A program made the translations under genes and the position numbers. The notes under the pieces were generated by a model. The model saw only the letters and a program-made list of their open reading frames with translations. It did not search any database and was not told the DNA's origin. DNA of 43,720 nucleotides from Mnemiopsis leidyi (Eukaryota > Ctenophora > Tentaculata > Lobata > Bolinopsidae): contig JH153573.1 of the NCBI GenBank assembly GCA_000226015.1, forward strand, positions 397,976-441,695, read 5' to 3'. How positions within the stretch are numbered: position 1 is the stretch's first letter; every line of letters starts with the position of its first letter. Below are positions 1 through 10,900 of this stretch, piece after piece.

Positions 1-219
1 AGACAGTGATAACTTGCAGACAGTGAACTAACTGCAGACAGTGAACTAACTGCAGACAGTGAACTAACTGCAGACAGCGAACTAACTGCAGACAGTGAAC
101 TAACTGCAGACAGTGAACTAACTGCAGACAGTGAACTAACTGCAGACAGTGAACTAACTGCAGACAGTGAACTAACTGCAGACAGTGAACTAACTGCAGA
201 CAGTGAACTAACTGCAGAC
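1..219. repeat. 18-bp minisatellite, about 12 copies, overlapping the 3' end of the cysteine-rich gene
   Basis: Near-perfect tandem copies of an 18-bp unit (agacagtgaactaactgc) run from the window start to about 219; the array probably continues to the left. Variants include agacagcgaac at about position 72 and a degenerate first copy. Read on the minus strand, the first unit is the end of the last exon of the cysteine-rich gene and supplies its TAG stop at 208-210. The array therefore begins inside coding sequence and runs into the 3' flank. There are no unique spacers, so this is not CRISPR. Confidence 0.95.
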
Positions 220-3200
220 TGTTGTGTTCTGACAATGTTGGCAGTGACTTGAACCATCCTCGCTCCACTTGTAAGCAGGACAAGTCACACATTCAGCTTT
301 TCTGCTTACAAACTTCTGTCCTGCTTCGCAGTACGTCTTGTTTACTGCTGTGGGTATGTACTTCTTGTATAGTGTGTACACAGTATATAGTGTATAGTGT
401 ATAGTGTGCAAAGTGTACATTGTGTAGAAAGTGTAAAGTGTACATTGTCTGAAGTAGTCAATGACTAGACCGAGCTATTGATGTGAAAAAAGATAAAATT
501 CTCAACAACATCCAAACAAATACAGGATGGGGTGGGATTAGGACCACCTCCTGTGTAGACAGTGTAAGGTGTACATTGTGTAGAAAGTGTAAAGTGTGTA
601 CACAGTATACAGTGTATATTGTATAGTGTGTACACAGTAACTAGTGTATAGCGTGTACACAGTATATAGTATATAGTGTATAGTGTATAGTGTGTAAAGT
701 GTACATTGTGTAGAAAGTGTAAAGTGTACAATGTGTAGATAGTGTAAAGTGTAAATTGTGTAGAAAGTGTAAAGTGTGTATATTAAGCGTAAAGTGTAGA
801 AAGTGTAAAGTGTGTATATTAAGCGTCAAGTGATTTCATATGTCAATTAAAATACGGATACTCAGTGTAGTGTAGTGAGTATAGTTAGTGAGTATAGTTA
901 GTGTAGTGTAGTGTGTGCATTCAGTGTTCAGTGTGTGTATTAACTGTATAGTTTTTACTCAGTGTATAGAATACAAAGTTTATTAAGCGGTTAATACTAT
1001 TTAATACCCAGTGGCCAGTTCTCAGCGCGATGGAAAAGGTGTACAGGTTACAACTTGTATGCAGAGGACACAGATTCAACCGTCCATCTAAAGTTTGGTC
1101 TATAGAGTGTACAGAGTATACAGAGTGTACAGAGTATATGTAATATGAGTATAAAGAGTATGAGACTGGCAGAATGCAGATACGTTTTAAAGTAATTCAT
1201 GAAGGTCTAGAAGCATTGCAGAGGTTTGAGCAAAAAACGTGAGCTTACAACTTTACCACTCTGAAAGTAAAATATGAATTGTAAAAAACAGAAAATAATC
1301 TAGATTGTTTTTTCCTCCTCCGTATGTGGAATTTGCAGAATAGTGGTACAAGAATCGCCAATTAAAGTTGTTATTCGGAGCTCTTACTATTTCGAGCAAG
1401 AACAATTTTTATCAGTGGGCAATGATCTGAGATACTTCTATGTTAAAACAGTTTTAGACTAGATGACTTGTTTCGAGTAAATAATTTCTTGAATTTGTGA
1501 TGAAAGAAGATGGTTTAAAACAACGTCAGTAATCTTACATGCTGCAAGAAACCATTGACCATTCAAAAGTCATGCGATCATGCAATTTCACTTACCAGAT
1601 TCTAGGTAAAATTCAAGATCATAGTGCCATTCAGAAAGAGTTTCCAACAAAAGGTACATACTTAAAAGAAAATCTCAACAATCACAACCCAGCAGAGAAA
1701 GAAAAATGCATGTGGCAATTCTTGCACGTGCAGGGAACTTACTGCAGTGACCAATACCCTCTCCTTGATCGCTGCACAACAAGCATTCTGGTGCTGCGTC
1801 ACCGCTATAAGTATAGGTTTGAACATGAGCATTTGGGTCGTAGGGACTCTCACAGAACTGGCACAGCCGGCCAGTGCTGCTGAAATACTGGCCAGCCTCG
1901 CAGTCTTCAAGTTTATCTGGGGGTCAGTTGATCAGTCATCGCCATCACCATTATGTATGTGTATTTTAATACAGATACGGTGTGCCTTGGTAGCTGTGCA
2001 TTTACCATCTATAAAAGTTAACAAGACCGATAAGTGTTAGCTATACTTTACACAGAAGCAGCAAAGTGTTACAAGAATGTGTATACATCATTCCAGAGTT
2101 ACATGTGCATATTGTATATTGTATATTGTATATTGCATATTGTATATTGCCCATGTATTTTGCAGCAACGCAGCAATAGTTCTTCTTAACGCAAGATATG
2201 CATTTGAATATCATTGGTAGCATGGAGAGGTAAAAATAAAAAATTGAGTCGGTGTTTCGCGTTCAAAATTCTTGCAGTAACTTATTCGTGCAGACATTTG
2301 CAATATAAATTATACACCATTCCATATACTATTCATGAATCATGATCGAGTCAACAACAAGTTAGTGCAATATTGCAATTCCAAACTTGATTATGGTATG
2401 ATCGTAAAATGTTATGTTGGGATCATTATAGGTAGCATGTGAAAGTTAAGGTAGTATGTCAAAGATTAGGTAGTATGTCAAAGTTTAGGTAGTATGTCAA
2501 AGATTAGGAAGTATGTAAAAGTTTAGGTAGTATGTCAAAGATTAGGAAGTATGTAAAAGTTTAGGTAGTATGTCGAAGATTAGGTAGTATGTCAAAGATT
2601 AGGTATGTTAATGTTTAGGAAGTATGTCAAAGTTTAGGGACTACTCACTACATGTCAAAGTTTAGGGAGTATGTCAAAGTTTAGGTATTATGTCAAAGTT
2701 TAGGCAGTATGTCAAAGTTTAGATACTTTATAAAAGTATCTAAAAGTTTAGGGACTACATGTCAAAGTTTATGGAGTATGTAAAAGTTCATGTAGTATGT
2801 AAAAGTTTAGGTATTATGTCAAAGTTTAGGAAGCATGTAAAAGTTTAGGTAGCAAGTAAAAGTTTAGGTAGTATGTAAAAGTTAAGGTATTATGTAAAAG
2901 TTTAGGAAGCATGTAAAAGTTTATGGAGTATGTAAAAGTTCAGGTAGTATGTACAAGTTTAGGTATTATGTAAAAGTTTAGGAAGCATGTAAAAGTTTAA
3001 GTACTACATGTCAAAGTTTATGGAGCATGTAAAAGTTTAGGTAGCACGTAAAAGTTTAGGTAGCATGTAAAAGTTTAGGAAGCATGTAAAAGTTTAGGGA
3101 GTATGTAAAAGTTTAGGTAGCATGTAAAAGTTTAGGTAGCATGTCAAAGTTTAGGTAGCATGTAAAAGTTTAGGTAGCATGTAAAAGTTTAGGTAGCATG

Positions 3201-3366
3201 TCAAAGTTTAGGTAGCATGTAAAATTGTAGGAAGCATGTAAAAGTTAAGGTTCAGTATGCCAAAATACCTTCAAGTTGTTTCTAACAAAAATAATCACAT
3301 ACCTTGGGAGTTGGTGAAGCGAACAAGGAGAAGACAAAGGAATGCTAGTTGCGTAATGTATGTCAT
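208..3366 (-). CDS. Small secreted cysteine-rich protein (two GCC/TNFR-like cysteine modules), 3 coding exons
   Basis: Proposed exons on the minus strand are 3366-3303, 1916-1743 and 344-208, with intron phases 1 and 1, giving 124 residues. Exon 1 encodes a signal peptide (MTYITQLAFLCLLLVRF, then TNSQ) and ends at CAAG/GTATGTG. Exon 2 starts after CCCCCAG, carries DCEAGQYF...CQFC...CLLC...GHC, and ends at TGCA/GTAAGT. Exon 3 starts after CACAGCAG, repeats the pattern as CEAGQKF...CVTC...CQHC, and stops inside the 18-bp minisatellite. The two CEAGQxF modules look like the GCC2/GCC3-type cysteine repeats of ephrin receptors and other extracellular proteins, but the family is not identified. An extra exon could hide in the repeat-rich introns. 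The start is set by the signal peptide and the donor phase. Secretion is inferred; the ligand or role is unknown. Confidence 0.68.
360..960. repeat. Low-complexity GTGTA-rich tandem repeats in intron 2 of the cysteine-rich gene
   Basis: Imperfect, interleaved copies of short motifs (gtgtaaagtgtacattgtgtagaaa, gtatagtgtgtacacag) fill this stretch, broken by about 90 bp of unique sequence near 470-560. It produces several spurious open frames rich in Tyr, Thr, Leu and His. It lies just upstream, in transcript sense, of the exon 3 splice acceptor at 345. The rest of the intron, 960-1742, shows nothing I recognise. Confidence 0.8.
2109..2150. repeat. Short (tatattg)n microsatellite
   Basis: Six copies of a 7-bp unit with one substitution lie in intron 1 of the cysteine-rich gene. 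Confidence 0.85.
2420..3255. repeat. 19-bp intronic minisatellite, roughly 40 copies
   Basis: Variants of aggtagtatgtcaaagttt and aggtagcatgtaaaagttt run for over 800 bp. The array appears partly homogenised, with c/a and t/c variants spread in blocks. It occupies most of intron 1 of the cysteine-rich gene and starts about 50 bp downstream, in transcript direction, of the exon 1 splice donor at 3303. Confidence 0.93.
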
Positions 3367-4904
3367 AAGATAACAGTGAGCTTCACGTCATTGGAATCAT
3401 AATTTTTCATCAGCAAGCTACAATAAACATTTCTAAGTTTGTAATATCAAAAAGCAATGCTTAATTTCGAACAAAGAGAAAATACCTAATTGAGTTTTGA
3501 TCGAACGTCTGTAGGCACCGATGTTACGTATTTTATATATCTAAAAACGTTTAATTAATCTCGAGAAGGTAGTCAGAAAATAACTGAGATACATTAAACA
3601 GATGATCCTGGTTTTATACTACAAAAACATGTGGAATCTTGAATGGTACAACAATAGAATAAAGGCACAGTAAAACGCCGTGGTGCATGTACTAGTGATA
3701 TAAACTCGAAATTCGAAATAAATTAATGAAATTCTATATTGTACGTAACAAATATGTCAATTTTACGTAAGGTACAAAAAAGGTTCAACCGGGGTAAAAA
3801 TTAATTATTACTATTGAAGATCAACTCCACAAAGTATACAATTATGAAAAAATAAATAGAAATTAAAAATACTTGTTCAGGAAACGCACCAAAACCAGAT
3901 TCTGTAAGTCCGTTTTCTAGTTACAGTTCATGATGCACGGTCTGTGCCCTACTTACCTCGTAACAACCGTTTGTTCACTTCACATGTCTCAGTATCCAAT
4001 AGACATGCTGTCTGAATCTGAACAATGAACGTGTCAGACATTCCCATGCTACGTATTTTATTATCTAAAAAGCAAATGCCAAAATGGACAACAAAAAGAC
4101 TTTTTAATACTTTCAACACTGCCATTATACAAATATTTTGAATGACAGGATGGATTACTGAGGGGCACTGTGTTAAAGTGATTCAAGTGGGTCCCAATCC
4201 CCACGGACCATTCATGGTCCAGGGTACTTTTAGATTCCTCTCATAGCAACCACGGTGTCTTTATTGACTAAGCGCATTACAACAAAAGTAGGACATAAAG
4301 ACAAAACAAAGATTGAGTATTTGTAGCTTCCTATAGAGAACCTTACAGACAAACTAAATCTCAAATAAAATAGAAGCCACCATGTTATCCATATAATAAA
4401 TCACTTTGTACACATAGCTCATTACAATAATGAGGAACAAAAAAACTTCTGCATACAATGCCGTTGTGGTATCGAATTACTTGCCGTACAGCGCCCTATC
4501 TTCACAATTATGATAAGCCCCAATTTTCAGAGGTGCGGTGGGTGTGGAAAGGTTATCTTAATAATGTTAAATTTTAATGTTAACCTGTATTTCCTGCAAC
4601 ATTATCAAGTGGCACAATTTTGTCATAAGATGCATTATGCATTATGCAATATCAATATGCTGGAAAATTGATTTTAGAAGTCCCAGAAATACAATTGCGA
4701 GAATCTATCGAGCAGTATGTATGTAGTACAGTTAAATTTGAGGTCCTGGGAGCGATCTGGATGGGGGTTTCCTTCTAAAAACTCACAAAAGTCACTTAGT
4801 CTTGCAATCAGCCGATATCACAACATATCACACAATATATATAGAGCTGAGCAAGTAATTCAGTATGAGCAATCTGCACCTGTCGTTTTCACAGGTATAA
4901 CTGA
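3367..4904. other. Intergenic stretch between the cysteine-rich gene and FANCD2
   Basis: This lies between the start of the cysteine-rich gene and the FANCD2 stop codon, both on the minus strand. It should hold the 3' UTR of FANCD2 and the promoter of the cysteine-rich gene. It is AT-rich and I see no convincing open frame or RNA gene. A short imperfect palindrome (ggaccattcatggtcc) lies near 4206. Confidence 0.6.
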
Positions 4905-7900
4905 CTATGTACACAACCTACTTTCATCTTCAGGAGCTGCTCTAGAGTTGTTATCCTCGTCATCAGTGTCAATACTCAGCTCACTGAGGTCGTCAACCTC
5001 TCCCTCTCCGTCTTCCTCCTCTTCTTCTTCTACTTGCTGAGATAATTTGTTTAAAAACAGACGAAAAATTGATAATACCTGCATTGGGAGTTAAATGACA
5101 TTCAATTTTTATCGATACAGGTTGCAGCAATCAGTTTTTAAAACTCAGTACAATTTGATCAAAGATGTTATTGTAATAATTATCGTAATTTAAGATATAG
5201 CTAGATAAAACCTAAAAGGCAGCTATATAACCAACCTGGGAAACAATCTCCTCTCCCTTTAAGTTTCTCTGTTTCAAGTTCCCCACCCAGAAAGCATCAG
5301 TACACCCATGATGGGCGAATATGGCCTTCACTTTTAACACAAACGCCTCCAAGAACTTCTTCAAGAGCGGTACCCTGGCGGTAAGAGCGATATCTTTAGA
5401 GCTCTTGGAATGGCACGTGACATGATGGAGGTACCTGGTGGAGGTCTGGATTTTCTTGAGGATACTCTGTACTTCCACAAAGTTGTTTGATATCATGGGA
5501 CTGAGGAGCGGCAAACCGATGGCAAGAAAACTGTCAAGAAATTTCTGTCCAAACAGCAAAGCCGATCTAAGCAGGGGGCGAGAGTTTACAATTTTGATGT
5601 AGTTGATTAAGGTGGCAAAGTTTCCCACGCAGTTCGTCAGGATGTCTAAACCATTCTCCTTGTCAGAGGAGATGGATTTCTGATACTCTACAAGTTTGGT
5701 CAACACTATCTTATAAACAGTCGGCAAGGTTGCTCGAGTGAAGGTGGGAAATATTTTCTCTACATCGCTGTCCTTCTTGACTACAATATCGAGCTGCTCC
5801 ACCAGGAGATCAAGCAGTTCGCCCTGGTCCTCAGAGGAGTGTGACAGAAAGGTACTGACCAGGTACCCCACACCCTCGTTATACCGCACTTTGTTTTCTT
5901 TCTCGTCCGCCGTTATGTCCCATTCCTTCTGGAGACAACTCTTGCAGATGTCCGATATACCTTGGTCTTTGGAGTCGCTAATAACAGAGCAGCACTTTAG
6001 GAGATTTATTGTCGAGCTAAAACTCTGACATGATTTCTCAAAGTTTAGGAGGTAATGGAGAGCATGCTTTCGGCGAACGGACAGCGGACCTTGTGTTTGG
6101 TTTTGGGTGCGCGAACCCAGAATGCTGAAGCACTCAGTGGATATTTGGGAATTGGTGGCAAAGCCAGACCAACTAAAAACAAGCTCTAAAATACTGAAAA
6201 CAAGTTCGAATATTTTCACACCAAATGGGTTATCCTCCAACATTGCTATTTCCTCGAGTGTTGAGTTCATGGCAGACTGATTCTGGCTTGTTGCTTGGGA
6301 ATCGCTAGATGTTTCCTTGGGTTGGGAAACATTGTCTTCCATGGTCTGACATAATGCTGGGAGAATTGCGAGTATTTGCTGTGTGAACTTAGTCTCTGAA
6401 AGGGATGACACCCGCGAGAAACCCAGCGAATTTTCAGGTTTACTGAAAACGCTCGTAGGTTTCAGTTTGAACTTGCACTTTGACAGCAGATCTTCCAACA
6501 TCATGCAAGTTTCCGGAAGTCCAATAGTCATGGGCTCAACTTCAGACTGGACACTGCTCTCGTTAGATTGTAGTGTTGACTCTATTGATATGTTTAGTAT
6601 GGCCATGGTTCGGATGTCAAGTTCTCTGATGAAACCCCTGAACTTGCCTACGGAGGACCATGAAGATACGTGCTTTTTGGGCTTAGGAACTGCAGCTGCT
6701 CCAGTTTCCATCCCATTTTCGGATCTGTCGAGTTGGGTCGACGTTTTCATCGTACCACTATTGGCTGGATCGAACAGAGACATGTCCTTAGACACATCAG
6801 CTCCAGTGTCATTTAAAACACTCTTCGAGCTTTGGCCCTTCTTAGGCTTATTCGTACCTATATCTTCAGCTAAGTCGAACACCATCGGAACCATTCCATC
6901 AACTACAGGAACTTTTCTCAACAGTCCTAGAAGCTCTTGAAGCAACTTTATCCTCTTCACAAGCTTATTTCTCATGGACGGACGGCGCTCAACGTGAAAC
7001 ACGTTAATTTGCTCGATTACCAAGTTTATCAGGGCCAACAGACCCACAGTTGACCTCTCACAAGTGACAATATCATCCAGAGGTAAAGTTCGAATGTAGC
7101 ATCCCAAGATCGAGTCGATGTCCTCCATGCTGTTCTCCAGGAGGGCCAGGGAAGTTCCCACCAGCCTCAACAGTGGACAAAGCACCATCAGCTGTGTAGG
7201 ATCCTCCGTTTCTACACACTTCCAGAGATTGATGCTTATGTGACCTGTATCATCATTCTCCAGCGTGTCTGCTCCTTCAAGACAGAGGATGTCGCAAACC
7301 TGGAGAGTGATGAATCATATAACTTCAATCATAAACCTTTTTCGTTGTCTCATCAATTACCGATGTTTATTGTACTGCTGAGCAAGGAATTTCACCAGAT
7401 TATCGGGAAGCCCACAAATAAAAGCAACTAGAGAACAATGTTTTAAGTAAAAAAGAACCGCAACTGACATATCCAAGTTCCTACCTGGCCGTTAGAGTCG
7501 ACTGGTTCCCGGGAAACAAAGTCCGACTGGAACTTGTCCACATAAGTATCGTAGATCAGCTGCACCGTCTCTCTGTCTACATTGCCACCCCCTATACAAC
7601 TAGCAAGCTCGTCGTAAAACAGAGCTTCTAACTCCGGGGCACGCACCAGGGACTCTTGTACCTAGGGGAGGGGGTTCGACGTTGTGGGGTTCACATATTG
7701 TGGGGGCCAACGTAGTGACTAGTGGTGGACTGCGGAGGAGGGTCAACTTCTTAACAAGAATAATAAAAGTGAGAAAAGAAAGACATGGCCACTACCTTGT
7801 TGATGAATGTTTTAGCTTTCTTAGTAGACTCCACTGAGAGTGCCTGGACCAGGGAGCAGGAACCGATGATACCTAGTTTGCGGAGTTTGGTGCTGGAGTG

Positions 7901-10900
7901 GGAGAGGTATTTCCGGGTGATGATGTGGATGTCGTCCACTGTCCGGCAGGAACCGCTAGATGATATCCGAACTAGCAAGTACAGCACCTGGAAAATATGA
8001 TTGGAAAATGTGATTGGTGTGCAATATACATATATGGAGACATCCTTTTTTCGGCGAAAATTTACGGTTTAATACGAAGAAATAGAACACTTAGATATGA
8101 ATAAAAGTTAATATCAATATAAAAGTTAATATCAATACGATGAATTTAGACTGCATGTTTGGAAACCGACCTCTCTTGCCTGAGGGATAGACAGAGTGTT
8201 CAGATAGTCGAGAAGCCCATTGAGGAGGGAACTAAACCTGTCGACACTCCTGTCAGTGGAGTCCTTGATGAGTCCGAGAGTCCTAATGCCGGAGTCCACC
8301 TCCTTGCTCTGCCCACTCCCGATGTGGGAGATGAGGGATCCCACCACTTCTTGCTGGGCGTGTAAATCTCCACTGGGTGAGTGGGTGGGTGTGATGGGTA
8401 TTGACAAGATTAAACTTAAGATCTTATGTTGGGGCTTTGCTTTACATGATGAAGCTATCCGATAAAATTGTTCACTGTCTCGGATAACAGCGTTAAACTT
8501 GAAGTATGTTTTTATCATGGTATAATATATGAAATTCAAAAGTTATTACAGGACGATCAAATATCAAGTGCATCTGATAAAATCATATTAGTTAGAGGCA
8601 GAGCTTTATATTATATGTAATCTCTATCAGTCTATAGTGATTAGTCAATAGTGAGCACTGAGAATTAGCTGCAGAAAGTTCAAAGTTAGACTTACAATCA
8701 AAGTGATGAACAAAGCTCCTAAGACATTTTTCTTATTTGTTCTTGTTGCAAGGTTCTAAAATGATACAAGCGGGGCAACAAGATCGATATTTATTAAACC
8801 GGTGGTCGCCCATCTGATTTAAATTTCTAGATAGGCTTATGATTTCTGGTGACGACTGTACTGTGATAACCTCATTATCTTTTGTCCCAGGATTTCCGGC
8901 ACGGAAATACCGATAAGTGATGGGTTCATGTAAAAACAAAATACAAATACAAAACCTAAAGACTTGAGTACCAATCGCTTCTCTATATAACTGCTCAAGT
9001 TAAGTCTCTCAAGAGTAAAAGGAATAATCGGAGAGTCAAACATGATGAGAGTTTGTCAGTTCTACTTCCTCCGCAAACAATAACGTATCCATTCCCTAAG
9101 TTTTGGTGCTGGCCCTAACAACACAACTTGACAACTTGTGGATTAATTGTCCAACGTACAAATCAGCTAGTAAACACGACTATACAGTATCCACACAAGG
9201 AGAGAACGCCCAAAAGCCGAAACCACTGACTAGTGTCCTGTAAAAATTGGTGTACAAGCCTGTTGCGTGACTTACTGATCCACAACATCTCCGACTTAAT
9301 CGTTATGTCACAACTACCCAAGGGCCCAGACTGGTCCGGGGACTGCCTAACCAATAAGCGAACCAGTACGTTAACCAGTACGCGAACCAGTACGCGAACC
9401 AGTTCGCGTACTTATGGTTCGCGTACTGGGTCGGGCTTCTTGGATACTGGGTCGGGCTTCTTGGATACTGCCACCATGGCAATATGTGACTGTTCCTCTA
9501 GACTGTCGGACAATAGAGGAGAATAGCTCTACAACGGTTAATAGCAGCTATGTAAGGGTAATGTGAAGTATTTGAAGTGAAACTCTCATGTGTTGCTGAG
9601 TTGTGTTAGGGCAAGTACTTAACTAGAGAGTCGTTATATTACTTAAGTACTTAAGAGTTTTGAGTTTAGAGACAATACGATCGGATTAAGACAGATCTTA
9701 TGATGTGAGAAGAGGAGTTGTTAACGAGCCTCACATTGTTAACCAATCTGAATTATGCGAGTTCCATCGACTATTGTTACAAACTGAAACGTTCGATAAA
9801 CGATCGAACAAAACTGAAAGATCAACGTAACGTGAAGAATAGTAAACTCACTGAGTGAAAACAGACAGGTAGAGTAGTGAGGGCAAGGAGTGTTCTGGAA
9901 AGGAGAGGAGGAGAGAGTGTGCTATTTTCAGTTGTTCGGGGTTAAACAGAGCAGCTGTCTTAGCGTGGTTTCTGTACAAGTCCTGAGAGAGTGGTAGTTG
10001 GGGTAAAAAGTAGAAAGCACCGATTTATACCCAGTTGAAAGGAATTTGAGAATTAAGACATAAAGCGTCTTTCGGAGGTGATTTAAAGTATGTATGATCT
10101 CTGACTGGTTGTGTTACAATGCAATTGTCCATTTCCAGCTATTCAACTAATATGAATTCATAGCTACAATAAACCATCCTAAGTTACTCTCTATCCAGGT
10201 GGAGTAACGAATTATATCAAGTAACAATAAATTTAGGATTTACTTTAAATATCTAGTTAAAATTGAGCAATGGTTAGTGACATTTAATATCTTAGTCAGA
10301 GCACCGCTAAGACAGAAAATTGAAGGCACGATTGTCAAACAAGTTTTCTGGGGAATATCCGAGCCCGAAGGGATTGCGAAATGACGTAGTCCCAATACGT
10401 ATATTAATTCTGTTATCCGGAGGCAGTACGTTGTCCTTAAGTTTGCATGTCACAAGATAAGAAAACTGACGTAATTGTATAATTATTACATTTAGTAATT
10501 ATCGGCAGACAAAAATTTCACACGTAGCGAACATAAGCACATTGACACAAGATTAACACAAGATTAACACGGTAAATTAGCACCAGCCAAAAGCTGTAAA
10601 AACGAGCGATATTCAGTACTTCAGTATTGAATACAGAGGATCTGTACAAGAGTACGAAATGCGATGTACTAAATTATAAACCTGGATGAGTTGCACTTCT
10701 GTTTATCAATACATAATACTGTTGAACAAAACACCGGGCTGGCCTCACGACGTTTAAAAGTGACATATCAACGACTCTGTTCTGTATACTATAACATTGT
10801 GTAGCTTCTTATAGGGTACTGTCGCGTTTGGAGCTTGAAGTGAGTAAGTACTGACAATATGGGCGGTTTTCTTTTTGAAATATATGCTACAGAAAAAAAG

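Noticed and set aside
465..829. Open frames rich in Tyr, Thr, Leu and His
   Set aside because: They are translations of GTGTA-rich simple repeats in an intron.
1662..1910. 82-codon minus-strand frame over exon 2 of the cysteine-rich gene
   Set aside because: It is the wrong frame; the frame with the regular cysteine pattern also fits the splice phases.
1..3255. Possible CRISPR arrays
   Set aside because: The repeats are directly abutting with no unique spacers and lie in a eukaryotic gene.
4717..5040. 107-codon plus-strand frame ending in a Ser run
   Set aside because: The Ser-rich end is the antisense of the acidic C-terminal exon of FANCD2.
6383..6940. 185-codon plus-strand open frame
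   Set aside because: It is the antisense shadow of the large FANCD2 exon, whose minus-strand frame matches FANCD2 throughout.
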